Shown in pieces: positions 37,715 through 50,155 of a stretch of 64,000 nucleotides of DNA (position 1 is its first letter; the number at the start of each line of letters is the position of its first letter). The stretch is from Pseudomonas wayambapalatensis (GTDB taxonomy: Bacteria; Pseudomonadota; Gammaproteobacteria; Pseudomonadales; Pseudomonadaceae): positions 3,633,501-3,697,500 of the forward strand of contig CP077096.1 in NCBI GenBank assembly GCA_014268975.2, given 5' to 3'. A program made the translations under genes and the position numbers. Below the pieces are notes generated by a model that saw only the letters and a program-made list of their open reading frames with translations, was not told where the DNA came from and ran no database searches.

Positions 37715-37830
37715 GCGTGCCCGCCTGCGAAAAAGACACCGAGCTGCCTGGCACGGGCTACGCCCGTGTTCGTGGGACAAGCCCGCTCCCACAGGGATTG
37801 GGCCAGCCTTTGAATTTTGAACAAGGCAGC
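37715..37830. repeat. Long REP-type element, copy A
   Basis: This compound repeat lies between convergent infA and clpA: GTGCCCGCCTGCGAAAAAGA, then a stem-forming GGCACGGGCTACGCCCGTG, then AAGCCCGCTCCCACAGGGAT and TTGAATTTTGAACAAGG. A second copy sits at 62395-62526. Confidence 0.75.
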
Positions 37831-37850
37831 TGCCTGCGCAGGCACAGCTG

Positions 37851-40121
37851 TCACGCAACCTCGGCCGTGGTCTCGAAGTCGAAGACCAGTTCACCGTCAC
37901 GCAACTCGACATGCACCACGCCACCGTGCTCGGACAACTCGCCGAACAGGATCTCTTCGGCCAGAGGCCGCTTGATCTTGTCCTGGATGAGTCGCGCCAT
38001 CGGTCGCGCCCCCATCTGCACGTCGTAGCCCTTGACGGCCAGCCAGCCGCGCGCCTCGTCACTGACCTCCAGCAACACGCGCTTGTCTTCCAGCTGAGCC
38101 TGCAGTTCGATGAGGAACTTGTCGACGATACTCTTGATCGTCTCGTGGCTCAGGCGGCCGAACTGGATGATAGTGTCCAGACGGTTGCGGAACTCCGGCG
38201 TGAAGCTCTTACGGATGACTTCCATGGCATCGGACGTGTGGTCCTGCTGGGTGAAGCCGATCGAGGCTCGCGCCGCGGTTTCGGCACCCGCGTTGGTGGT
38301 CATGATCAGGATCACATTGCGGAAGTCTGCCTTGCGCCCGTTGTTGTCGGTCAGCGTACCGTGGTCCATCACCTGCAGCAGCAGGTTGAAGACTTCAGGG
38401 TGGGCCTTCTCGATTTCATCGAGCAGCAGCACGCAGTGTGGTTGCTTGGTAATCGCCTCGGTCAGCAGACCGCCCTGGTCGAAACCGACATAGCCGGGCG
38501 GCGCGCCGATCAGTCGCGACACGGTGTGCCGTTCCATGTACTCGGACATGTCGAAGCGCACAAGCTCGACCCCAAGCGCCTTGGCCAGCTGACGCGCTGC
38601 CTCGGTCTTGCCGACACCGGTAGGCCCTGCGAACAGGAACGAACCAACTGGCTTGTCCGGTGCCTTCAGGCCTGCACGCGACAGTTTGATGGCGGTGGAC
38701 AGCGAGTCGATCGCCGCATCCTGGCCGAACACGGTCAGCTTGAGGTCACGCTCCAGGTTGCGCAGCAGCTCCTTGTCAGAACTGGTGACGTGCTTCGGCG
38801 GAATCCGCGCGATCTTGGCGACGATGTCCTCGACCTGCGGCACCTCGATGCGCTTGACCCGGCTGGCTTCCGGCTGCAGGCGCTGATAGGCACCCGCCTC
38901 GTCGATCACGTCGATGGCTTTGTCCGGCATGTGCCGATCGTTGATGTAGCGGGCAGCCAACTCCGCAGCTGCACGCAGGGCCTCATCGCTGTACTCGATA
39001 TTGTGGTGGCTTTCGAAACGCCCCTTCAGGCCGCGCAGGATACCCACGGTATCTTCCACCGACGGCTCGCTGACATCGACCTTCTGGAAACGCCGCGCCA
39101 GGGCACGGTCCTTCTCGAAGATGCCACGGAACTCCTGGAAGGTGGTCGAACCGATGCAGCGGATATCTCCGGAGGACAGCAACGGCTTGAGCAGGTTGGA
39201 CGCATCCATCACCCCACCGGATGCCGCGCCGGCACCAATGATGGTGTGAATCTCGTCGATGAACAGGATCGCCTGCGGCCGCTTGCGCAGCTCACCCAGC
39301 AGCGCCTTGAAGCGCTTCTCGAAATCGCCGCGGTACTTGGTGCCGGCCAGCAGGGCACCCAGGTCGAGCGAGTAGACAACGCTCTGTGCCAACAGGTCGG
39401 GCACCTGGCCATCGACGATGCGCTTGGCCAGGCCTTCGGCGATGGCAGTCTTGCCGACACCCGCCTCACCGACCAGCAGCGGGTTGTTCTTGCGACGGCG
39501 GGCCAGGATCTGCGCGACGCGCTCGACCTCCTGCTCACGCCCCACCAACGGATCGATACGACCGGCACGGGCCAGTTCATTGAGGTTGCTGGCATAGGCG
39601 TCCAGCGGGTTGCTGGACGAGGACGCCTCGCCCCCTTCCTCATCCTGCATTTCCTGGTCGCTGTCGGTATGCGGGCCGTGCCCCGGCACCTTGGAGATGC
39701 CATGGGCGATGTAGTTGACCACATCGATGCGCGCCACGCTCTGCTGCTTGAGCAGGAACACGGCCTGGCTTTCCTGTTCGCTGAAGATCGCCACCAGTAC
39801 ATTGGCGCCGGTCACTTCACGCTTGCCGGAGCTTTGCACGTGGAAAACAGCGCGCTGCAGCACACGCTGGAAACCGAGCGTAGGCTGGGTTTCACGGTCC
39901 TCGTCGTGGACGGGAATCAGTGGCGTGGTCGAATCGATGAACTCCTGCAGGTCATGCTTGAGCTTGTCGAGATTGGCGCCACAGGCGCGCAGAACGGTCG
40001 CGGCGGCCTCATTGTCAAGGAGTGCCAGCAACAGGTGTTCGACGGTCATGAATTCATGACGCTTCGAACGGGCCTCCTTGAAGGCCAGATTGAGGGTGAC
40101 TTCGAGCTCGCGGTTTAACAT
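37851..40121 (-). CDS. clpA: ATP-dependent Clp protease ATP-binding subunit ClpA
   Basis: This 756-aa Hsp100 unfoldase is the partner of ClpP. The Clp N-terminal double repeat (about 1-145) docks ClpS. The first AAA+ module has Walker A GEAGVGKTA and the second has GPTGVGKTEAARQL. FIDEIHTIIGAGAASGGVMD is the first Walker B. The C-terminal D2-small domain ends the protein. clpS lies immediately upstream, so the adaptor and unfoldase are co-expressed. Confidence 0.97.
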   Translation of the reverse strand: MLNRELEVTLNLAFKEARSKRHEFMTVEHLLLALLDNEAAATVLRACGANLDKLKHDLQEFIDSTTPLIPVHDEDRETQPTLGFQRVLQRAVFHVQSSGKREVTGANVLVAIFSEQESQAVFLLKQQSVARIDVVNYIAHGISKVPGHGPHTDSDQEMQDEEGGEASSSSNPLDAYASNLNELARAGRIDPLVGREQEVERVAQILARRRKNNPLLVGEAGVGKTAIAEGLAKRIVDGQVPDLLAQSVVYSLDLGALLAGTKYRGDFEKRFKALLGELRKRPQAILFIDEIHTIIGAGAASGGVMDASNLLKPLLSSGDIRCIGSTTFQEFRGIFEKDRALARRFQKVDVSEPSVEDTVGILRGLKGRFESHHNIEYSDEALRAAAELAARYINDRHMPDKAIDVIDEAGAYQRLQPEASRVKRIEVPQVEDIVAKIARIPPKHVTSSDKELLRNLERDLKLTVFGQDAAIDSLSTAIKLSRAGLKAPDKPVGSFLFAGPTGVGKTEAARQLAKALGVELVRFDMSEYMERHTVSRLIGAPPGYVGFDQGGLLTEAITKQPHCVLLLDEIEKAHPEVFNLLLQVMDHGTLTDNNGRKADFRNVILIMTTNAGAETAARASIGFTQQDHTSDAMEVIRKSFTPEFRNRLDTIIQFGRLSHETIKSIVDKFLIELQAQLEDKRVLLEVSDEARGWLAVKGYDVQMGARPMARLIQDKIKRPLAEEILFGELSEHGGVVHVELRDGELVFDFETTAEVA

Positions 40122-40151
40122 AGCTTCACCTCATACCCAAGTGGTCGGCGA

Positions 40152-40514
40152 TTAACCGTCCTTCTCGATTTCACAGAGTAGCGGATGCTGGCTTTCTCTT
40201 GCGTATTGATTGACCTGCATGGCCTTGGTCTCGGCGATGTCCCGGGTAAACAATCCGCACACTGCCCGCCCTTCGGTATGGACGGTCAGCATGATCTTGG
40301 TCGCCAGCTCGCGGTTCAGACTGAAGAACGTCTCGAGCACTTCGACGACGAAATCCATCGGTGTGTAGTCATCGTTGAACAAAACCACCTTGTACATCGG
40401 TGGCGCCTGCAGGATCGGCTTGGCTTCCTGCACTGCCAGACCCGCACCGTCGTCCTCATCGGACTTCGGATGATCCTGATTGAATGTTAGTCGAATCTGC
40501 CTGAGTGCATGCAT
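40152..40514 (-). CDS. clpS: ClpA adaptor protein ClpS
   Basis: This 120-aa adaptor binds N-degron residues and hands substrates to ClpA. The core YKVVLFNDDYTPMDFVVEVL contains the conserved DDYTPM hydrophobic pocket, followed by FFSLNRELATKIMLTVHTEG. The N-terminal tail of about 35 residues is the flexible part that enters ClpA. It is 30 bases upstream of clpA, and divergent from cspD. Confidence 0.96.
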   Translation of the reverse strand: MHALRQIRLTFNQDHPKSDEDDGAGLAVQEAKPILQAPPMYKVVLFNDDYTPMDFVVEVLETFFSLNRELATKIMLTVHTEGRAVCGLFTRDIAETKAMQVNQYARESQHPLLCEIEKDG

Positions 40515-40742
40515 GGAAAGAATTTCATCATATCGACAGGTTAGGGTAATGGATTGACCGCGCAGTCACCGCAGGAGCGGCCGCCGCATGACCTTGACTA
40601 TCGGCAAAACGGTGTTACAACCAATAAGAACCCACCGTGGTCTATAAAGATCCGCGCAGTCAACCAGATTTTTCGCACGGTTCGTATGCGGATGAAGTGG
40701 ATGATACTCCAGTGATGGAGTCCTTTGCAGAGGGACGTAGGG

Positions 40743-40991
40743 ATGGCAAGCGGTAAAGTCAAGTGGTTCAACAATGCCAAGGGCTATGGGTTCATCAACG
40801 AAGAGGGCAAGACAGACGATCTGTTCGCCCACTACTCGGCGATCCAGATGGACGGCTACAAGACATTGAAGGCCGGCCAGAGCGTATCCTTCGACATCGT
40901 CCAAGGCCCCAAGGGACTGCACGCGGTCAATATCAAAAACGCCGGCGCCACAGCTGACAGCCCTCAAGCGAGCCGGACAGCCGAGGCCTGA
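40743..40991 (+). CDS. cspD: Cold-shock-domain protein CspD
   Basis: This 82-aa single-strand nucleic-acid-binding protein has the cold-shock domain MASGKVKWFNNAKGYGFI, with RNP-1 KGYGFI and RNP-2 in DLFAHYS. In E. coli CspD inhibits replication in stationary phase. It then has a 15-residue Ala/Ser-rich tail. The start at 40743 follows AGGGACGTAGGG. It is divergent from clpS across 228 bases, a conserved neighbourhood. Confidence 0.93.
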   Translation: MASGKVKWFNNAKGYGFINEEGKTDDLFAHYSAIQMDGYKTLKAGQSVSFDIVQGPKGLHAVNIKNAGATADSPQASRTAEA

Positions 40992-41014
40992 CCCCTTACC
41001 TTCTGCCGTATACG

Positions 41015-41059
41015 AAAAAACCGGCCGCTTCTTTATACAAGGAGCGGCCGGTTTTTTTT
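41015..41059. terminator. Bidirectional terminator between cspD and icd
   Basis: The nine-bp stem CCGGCCGCT / AGCGGCCGG is flanked by six A residues on the left and eight T residues on the right. It serves both convergent genes. Confidence 0.92.
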
Positions 41060-41065
41060 GTTACC

Positions 41066-42322
<1,257 letters not shown>

Positions 42323-42751
42323 GCTTGCACTACTCCGCTGTCGGGTGTGGTTGGACATCATGCGATCCAATCAGCCTAAACCACATCCGCCGACCTGCAA
42401 GCCGGACAGCCCCGGCACCTGCGGCATCACGCCACATTGCCCGTACATCTTTGGTCTTATAAAGGCGTCGATATCACTTCGCCTTGCTGATTAGCCCAAA
42501 GGGTTTGATATACTCCGGCCCTGACCGCAGGGTCATCGGGGCGAACCCTTGGAAAATGCGGCTCGCCCTCGGCCAGGAAAGGCCAGAAAGCCTGGGCTGT
42601 TACCGCATCCCAGCATTTGACGCTCGACTGATGCATCCACCATCACCGCTCGCAGCCTCTCGACCATCCGCTCATGGCGTCGCCAGGGCGAAGCGCCTAC
42701 CCTGCGCACCTCGAGACTCGAGTACGCTCAGCACATAGAGAGTTAACCCGC
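42323..42751. promoter_or_regulatory. Divergent control region of icd and idh
   Basis: This 429-base gap has no gene. A good -10 element TATACT (42509-42514, in TTTGATATACTCCGG) points toward idh and implies a leader of about 230 bases, with short stems such as CTCGAG-ACT-CGAG-like repeats near 42711-42723. I see no known riboswitch fold. Confidence 0.5.
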
Positions 42752-44977
<2,226 letters not shown>

Positions 44978-44994
44978 GGTTCGCTTGAAGTAAC

Positions 44995-45029
44995 AGCACA
45001 AACCCCGGCCACGCACCGGGGTTTGTGCT
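44995..45029 (+). terminator. Terminator after idh
   Basis: A 14-bp perfect stem, AGCACAAACCCCGG / CCGGGGTTTGTGCT, has a seven-base loop. The T-run is short (TT), so the stem strength does most of the work. Confidence 0.88.
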
Positions 45030-45104
45030 TTCTGGATAAAAGATGTCTAGCGGCCTACGGGAACCCGCTCCTACAGGGTCCGTACCAGCCTTATGGAGCT
45101 GTTC

Positions 45105-45545
45105 ATGACCTGGCAACCTCACATCACCGTCGCCACCATCGTCGAACAGGACGGCAAGTTCCTCTTCGTCGAAGAGTTCAAGGCCGGCCAGCACGTGCTC
45201 AACCAGCCCGCCGGCCATCTCGAGGCCAACGAGACGCTGCCCCAGGCTGCCCTGCGCGAAACCCTCGAGGAAACCGCCTGGGAGGTCGAATTGACCGGCG
45301 TGGTCGGCATCTACCTCTACACTGCGCCGAGCAACGGCGTGACCTATCAGCGTATCTGCTTCGCCGCCCGCCCCCTGCGCCACCACCCCAAGCGTGCCCT
45401 GGACAGCGACATCACCCGCGCCCTGTGGCTGACCCGCGACGAGCTGCTGGCCGATCCCGCACGCTGGCGCAGCGAGCTGGTGCCACGCTGCCTTGACGAC
45501 TATCTGGCAGGCCCGCTGCACAGCCTCTCGCTGCTGCGCGACTGA
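45105..45545 (+). CDS. nudJ: Nudix hydrolase NudJ-like
   Basis: This 146-aa Nudix phosphatase corresponds to E. coli NudJ, which cleaves HMP-pyrophosphate and nucleoside di/triphosphates. The Nudix box reads GHLEANETLPQAALRETLEE, with the REXXEE core intact; the last box glycine is replaced by alanine. The ATG at 45105 sits six bases after GGAG and is preferred to the one at 45093. The order nudJ-mnmA-hflD-purB is conserved in gammaproteobacteria. Confidence 0.9.
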   Translation: MTWQPHITVATIVEQDGKFLFVEEFKAGQHVLNQPAGHLEANETLPQAALRETLEETAWEVELTGVVGIYLYTAPSNGVTYQRICFAARPLRHHPKRALDSDITRALWLTRDELLADPARWRSELVPRCLDDYLAGPLHSLSLLRD

Positions 45546-45603
45546 CGCGGATGCGCCGTCCTGATAGAATCGGAATTTTTCCCCCAGATACACATCGGTA
45601 GCC

Positions 45604-46728
45604 ATGACCAGCCCAGCACCCAAAGACCCCTCCAGGACCCGCGTCATCGTCGGCATGTCCGGCGGCGTGGACTCTTCCGTCTCCGCCCTTCTGCTCATGG
45701 AGCAGGGCTACCAGGTGGAAGGTCTGTTCATGAAGAACTGGGAGGAGGACGACGGCACCGAGTACTGCACCGCCCGCGAAGACCTGGCCGATGCCCAGGC
45801 CGTGTGCGATCGCATCGGCATCAAGCTGCACACCGCCAACTTCGCTGCCGAGTACTGGGACAACGTGTTCGAGCACTTCCTCGAAGAGTACAAAGCCGGC
45901 CGTACCCCCAACCCGGACATCCTCTGCAACCGCGAAATCAAGTTCAAGGCCTTCCTGGACTACGCCCTGTCGTTGGGTGCCGACCTGATTGCCACCGGCC
46001 ACTACGTACGCCGCCGTGATACCGGCGAGCTGACCGAACTGCTCAAAGGCCTGGACCCGAACAAGGACCAGAGCTACTTCCTGCATGCCGTGGGCGGCGC
46101 GGAAATCGCCCGCACCCTGTTCCCCGTTGGCGAGCTGGAAAAGCCCGAGGTACGCGCCATCGCCGAGAAACACGGCCTGGCCACGGCGAAGAAGAAAGAC
46201 TCCACCGGCATCTGCTTCATCGGCGAGCGCCGCTTCAGCGACTTCCTCAAGCAGTACCTGCCCGCCCAACCCGGCGAGATCCAGACCACCGACGGCGAAG
46301 TGATCGGCCAGCACCACGGCCTGATGTACCACACCATCGGCCAGCGCCAGGGCCTGGGCATTGGCGGCCTGAAAGACGCCGGCGACGAACCCTGGTACGT
46401 GCTGGAAAAAGACCTGGCGCGCAATGTGCTGGTGGTGGGCCAGGGCAACGAACATCCTTGGCTGTTCTCCCGCGCCCTGCTCGCCTCGGACATCTTCTGG
46501 GTCAACCCAGTCGACCTGAGCAGCCCACGCCGACTCACCGCCAAGGTGCGCTACCGCCAGAGCGACCAGCACTGCACCCTGGAACGCACCGCGAACGGCT
46601 ACCGCGCAGTGTTCGACGAGCCACAACGCGCTGTGACGCCGGGTCAATCCGTAGTGTTCTATGACGGCGAAGTGTGCCTGGGCGGCGGCGTGATCGAGAG
46701 CGCCGAGCCGTGGAGCCCACGCGCATGA
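45604..46728 (+). CDS. mnmA: tRNA 2-thiouridylase MnmA
   Basis: This 374-aa enzyme thiolates U34 of Glu, Gln and Lys tRNAs using sulfur from TusE. The PP-loop is GMSGGVDSSVSALLL (about residue 18). DILCNREIKF contains the first catalytic cysteine and DSTGICFIGERRF the second. It shares the pathway with tusDCBE at 24376-25757. The stop overlaps the hflD start (ATGA). Confidence 0.96.
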   Translation: MTSPAPKDPSRTRVIVGMSGGVDSSVSALLLMEQGYQVEGLFMKNWEEDDGTEYCTAREDLADAQAVCDRIGIKLHTANFAAEYWDNVFEHFLEEYKAGRTPNPDILCNREIKFKAFLDYALSLGADLIATGHYVRRRDTGELTELLKGLDPNKDQSYFLHAVGGAEIARTLFPVGELEKPEVRAIAEKHGLATAKKKDSTGICFIGERRFSDFLKQYLPAQPGEIQTTDGEVIGQHHGLMYHTIGQRQGLGIGGLKDAGDEPWYVLEKDLARNVLVVGQGNEHPWLFSRALLASDIFWVNPVDLSSPRRLTAKVRYRQSDQHCTLERTANGYRAVFDEPQRAVTPGQSVVFYDGEVCLGGGVIESAEPWSPRA

Positions 46729-47351
46729 GCAATCTGCAGGAGCAACTGATCGCCCTTGGTGGCGTGTTCCAGGCCGCGGTGCTGGTCGATCGTATCGCCC
46801 GCACCGGGCAGGCCAGCGAAGCCAATATCGGCTGCATGCTCGGCAGCCTGCTGGTACGCGACCCGAACAACACCCTGGAAGTGTTCGGCGGCGACGACCT
46901 GAACCTGCGCGACGGCTACCGTGCACTGGTCGGCGCCCTGGAGCGCGACCCCAGCAGCCTGCAACGCGAGCCGCTGCGCTACGCACTGTCCATGCTGGGT
47001 CTGGAGCGCCAGCTGGCCAAGCGTGGCGACCTGCTCGACACCATCGGCAATCGCCTGCCGCAGATCCAGTCACAAGCCGATCATTTCGGCCTGGTTCACG
47101 AAAATGTCATCGCTTCCAGCGGAGCCTTGTACCAGGACACCCTGAGCACCCTGCGTCAGCGCATCCAGGTACACGGCGACATGCGCTTCCTGCAGCAGGC
47201 CAGCAACGCCTCGAAGATCCGTGCCCTGCTGCTGGCAGGCATCCGCGCCGCCCGCCTGTGGCGCCAGTTGGGCGGGCATCGCTGGCAGTTGGTGTTCAGC
47301 CGCCGCAAGTTGCTCAATGAACTGTACGACATGATGCGTGCGCCTTCCTGA
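46725..47351 (+). CDS. hflD: Lysogenization regulator homologue HflD
   Basis: This 208-aa, mainly helical peripheral-membrane protein has the HflD family start SNLQEQLIALGGVFQAAVLV and DRIARTGQASEANIGCML. E. coli HflD acts in lambda lysogenisation by binding CII. Its housekeeping role is not settled. It overlaps mnmA by four bases and precedes purB. Confidence 0.93.
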   Translation: MSNLQEQLIALGGVFQAAVLVDRIARTGQASEANIGCMLGSLLVRDPNNTLEVFGGDDLNLRDGYRALVGALERDPSSLQREPLRYALSMLGLERQLAKRGDLLDTIGNRLPQIQSQADHFGLVHENVIASSGALYQDTLSTLRQRIQVHGDMRFLQQASNASKIRALLLAGIRAARLWRQLGGHRWQLVFSRRKLLNELYDMMRAPS

Positions 47352-47428
47352 CCTGTAGGAGCGGGCTTGCCCGCGAATGCGATGCCGGATTCACCGCCCA
47401 TTCGCGGGCAAGCCTGCTCCCACAGGAA
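47352..47428. repeat. REP pair between hflD and purB
   Basis: Inverted copies GAGCGGGCTTGCCCGCGAAT and ATTCGCGGGCAAGCCTGCTC are separated by about 20 bases and flanked by TGTAGG / CCACAGG. This is a P. putida-type REP pair. Confidence 0.9.
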
Positions 47429-47536
47429 CCGCGACACGCGTTTCGACGGCCGACCTTTGGTCAGCCACCCGACCCAGGCGCAATTTTCATGTATGATATG
47501 CGCCCTTCCAAAAGCCTGACTGTCCGAGAACACCCC

Positions 47537-48907
47537 ATGCAGCTCTCTTCGCTCACTGCGGTTTCCCCTGTAGACGGCCGTTACGCCGGCAAAACCCAGG
47601 CCTTGCGCCCCATCTTCAGCGAATTCGGCCTGATCCGTTTCCGCGCCCTGGTCGAAGTGCGCTGGTTGCAGCGTCTGGCCGCCCACCCGCAGATCGGCGA
47701 AGTGCCGGCGTTCTCCGCCGAAGCCAACGCCCTGCTGGACAGTCTGGCGACCGACTTCAAGCTCGAGCACGCCGAGCGCGTGAAAGAAATCGAGCGCACC
47801 ACCAACCACGACGTCAAGGCGATCGAATACCTCCTCAAGGAGCAGGCCGCCAAGCTGCCCGAGCTGGCCAAGGTCAGCGAGTTCATCCACTTCGCCTGCA
47901 CCAGCGAGGACATCAACAACCTGTCTCACGCCCTGATGCTGCGCGCCGGCCGTGACGAGGTGCTGCTGCCGCTGATGCGCCAGATCGCCGACGCCATCCG
48001 CGCCCTGGCCCACGCTCACGCCGACGTGCCGATGCTGTCGCGCACCCACGGCCAGCCGGCCTCGCCGACCACCCTGGGCAAAGAGCTGGCCAACGTCGTC
48101 TACCGCCTGGAGCGTCAGATCGCTCAGGTCGCCGCCGTGCCGCTGCTGGGCAAGATCAACGGCGCCGTGGGCAACTACAACGCCCACCTGTCGGCCTACT
48201 CGCAGATCGACTGGGAGCAGAACGCCCGCGCCTTCATCGAAGACGAACTGGGCCTGCAGTTCAACCCGTACACCACCCAGATCGAACCGCACGACTACAT
48301 CGCCGAGCTGTTCGATGCGATCGCGCGCTTCAACACCATCCTCATCGACTTCGACCGCGACGTCTGGGGCTACATCTCGCTGGGCTACTTCAAGCAGAAG
48401 ACAGTCGCTGGCGAAATCGGCTCCTCGACCATGCCGCACAAGGTCAACCCGATCGACTTCGAGAACTCCGAAGGCAACCTCGGTATCGCCAACGCGCTGT
48501 TCCAGCACCTGGCCAGCAAGCTGCCGATCTCGCGCTGGCAGCGCGACCTGACCGATTCCACCGTGCTGCGCAACCTGGGCGTGGGCTTCGCCCATAGCGT
48601 CATCGCCTATGAAGCCAGCCTGAAGGGCATCGGCAAGCTGGAAGTCAACGAAGCGCGCATCGCCGCCGACCTCGACGCTTGCTGGGAAGTACTGGCCGAG
48701 CCAATCCAGACCGTCATGCGCCGCTTCAACATCGAGAACCCCTACGAGAAGCTCAAGGAGCTGACCCGTGGCAAGGGCATCACCCCAGAAGCGCTGCTGA
48801 CCTTCATCGACGGCCTGGACATGCCGGCCGACGCCAAGGCCGAGCTCAAGCTGCTCACCCCCGCCACCTACATCGGCAACGCAGCCGCCCAGGCCAAACG
48901 CATCTAA
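47537..48907 (+). CDS. purB: Adenylosuccinate lyase
   Basis: This 456-aa fumarase-superfamily enzyme acts twice in purine synthesis, on SAICAR and on adenylosuccinate. The start is at MQLSSLTAVSPVDGRYAGKT. Residues TRTHGQ-like SRTHGQPASPTTLGKEL give the catalytic His region, and the signature loop is GSSTMPHKVNPIDFENSEGN (about residue 295). A terminator follows. Confidence 0.97.
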   Translation: MQLSSLTAVSPVDGRYAGKTQALRPIFSEFGLIRFRALVEVRWLQRLAAHPQIGEVPAFSAEANALLDSLATDFKLEHAERVKEIERTTNHDVKAIEYLLKEQAAKLPELAKVSEFIHFACTSEDINNLSHALMLRAGRDEVLLPLMRQIADAIRALAHAHADVPMLSRTHGQPASPTTLGKELANVVYRLERQIAQVAAVPLLGKINGAVGNYNAHLSAYSQIDWEQNARAFIEDELGLQFNPYTTQIEPHDYIAELFDAIARFNTILIDFDRDVWGYISLGYFKQKTVAGEIGSSTMPHKVNPIDFENSEGNLGIANALFQHLASKLPISRWQRDLTDSTVLRNLGVGFAHSVIAYEASLKGIGKLEVNEARIAADLDACWEVLAEPIQTVMRRFNIENPYEKLKELTRGKGITPEALLTFIDGLDMPADAKAELKLLTPATYIGNAAAQAKRI

Positions 48908-48923
48908 TCTGCGCCCTGCGTAC

Positions 48924-48949
48924 AACGCCCGGCTCAGCCGGGCGTTTTT
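48924..48949 (+). terminator. Terminator after purB
   Basis: A ten-bp stem AACGCCCGGC / GCCGGGCGTT with loop TCA is followed by TTT, 17 bases after the stop. Confidence 0.92.
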
Positions 48950-48988
48950 ATTCCCGGACGAAAATTACGTTTTTTCAATAGGTTGAAC

Positions 48989-50155
48989 ATGAATCCTGAT
49001 ACTCCACTGCAGCTGCTTGGCGGCCTCACCGCTCGTGAATTCCTGCGCGACTACTGGCAGAAGAAGCCCCTGCTGGTGCGCCAGGCCTTCACCGACTTCG
49101 AAAGCCCGATCGATCCGGACGAACTGGCCGGCCTGGCCCTGGAAGAAGAGGTCGAATCGCGCCTGGTGCTGGAGCACGGCGAGCGCCCCTGGGAGCTGCG
49201 TCGCGGCCCGTTCGAGGAAGACACCTTCGCCACCCTGCCCGAGCGTGACTGGACCCTGCTGGTACAAGCCGTGGACCAGTTCGTCCCGGAAGTAGCCGAG
49301 CTGCTGGAAAATTTCCGCTTCCTGCCCAGCTGGCGTATCGACGATGTGATGATCAGCTTCGCCGCCCCTGGTGGCAGTGTCGGCCCGCACTTCGACAACT
49401 ACGACGTATTCCTGCTGCAAGGCCACGGCAAGCGCAACTGGAAAGTTGGCCAGATGTGCAACAGCGACAGCCCGCTGATCGAGCACGCCGACCTGCGTAT
49501 CCTCGCCGACTTCGAGCAGAGCGACGAGTGGACCCTTGAGCCGGGCGACATGCTCTACCTGCCGCCGCGCCTGGCCCACTACGGCGTGGCCGTGGATGAC
49601 TGCCTGACCTACTCGGTCGGCTTCCGCGCGCCAAGCGCTGCCGAAGTGCTGACCCACTTCACCGACTTCCTCAGCCAGTTCCTGCCTGACGAGGAGCGCT
49701 ACAGCGACGCCGACGCCCAACCTGTCAGCGACCCGCACCAGATTCAGCACGACGCCCTCGACCGCCTCAAGGCCCTGCTGGCCGAGCACATGGGTGACGA
49801 GCGCTTGCTGCTGACCTGGTTCGGCCAGTTCATGACCGAGCCGCGCTACCCTGAGCAGGTCGCAGGCGAAGCGCTGAGCGAGGACGAACTGCTCAACTAC
49901 CTGGAACAGGGCGCCATCCTGGTGCGCAACCCGAGTGCGCGCCTGGCCTGGTCGGAAGTCGACGACAACCTGCTGCTGTTCGCCAGCGGCCAGAGCCGCC
50001 TGCTGTCCGGTCACCTGCGCGCTCTTTTGCAACTGATTTGTTCAGCCGACGCCCTGCACAGCGAAAACCTTGTAGAGTGGCTCGCAGATGAAGAGGGCCT
50101 GACGCTGGTCTGCCAGCTGGTCCAACAAGGAAGCCTGGGATTTGCCAATGAATAA
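48989..50155 (+). CDS. roxA: RoxA-like ribosomal protein L16 arginine hydroxylase
   Basis: This 388-aa JmjC-type, Fe(II)/2-oxoglutarate oxygenase corresponds to E. coli YcfD/RoxA, which hydroxylates Arg81 of ribosomal protein L16. GPHFDNYDVFLLQ carries the metal-binding H-x-D. RLAHYGVAVDD carries the distal His. A winged-helix C-terminal domain follows. The ATG at 48989 is chosen over a TTG two codons earlier. The last codons overlap the GNAT gene. Confidence 0.92.
   Translation: MNPDTPLQLLGGLTAREFLRDYWQKKPLLVRQAFTDFESPIDPDELAGLALEEEVESRLVLEHGERPWELRRGPFEEDTFATLPERDWTLLVQAVDQFVPEVAELLENFRFLPSWRIDDVMISFAAPGGSVGPHFDNYDVFLLQGHGKRNWKVGQMCNSDSPLIEHADLRILADFEQSDEWTLEPGDMLYLPPRLAHYGVAVDDCLTYSVGFRAPSAAEVLTHFTDFLSQFLPDEERYSDADAQPVSDPHQIQHDALDRLKALLAEHMGDERLLLTWFGQFMTEPRYPEQVAGEALSEDELLNYLEQGAILVRNPSARLAWSEVDDNLLLFASGQSRLLSGHLRALLQLICSADALHSENLVEWLADEEGLTLVCQLVQQGSLGFANE

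Noticed and set aside
37911..40118. A 735-codon open frame opposite clpA
   Set aside because: It has the same antisense codon-bias effect; the protein has no recognisable domain and clpA is certain.
45050..45090. A possible REP copy before nudJ (CCCGCTCCTACAGGG)
   Set aside because: Only the outer part of the REP is present, with no inverted partner or central stem; at most a worn remnant.
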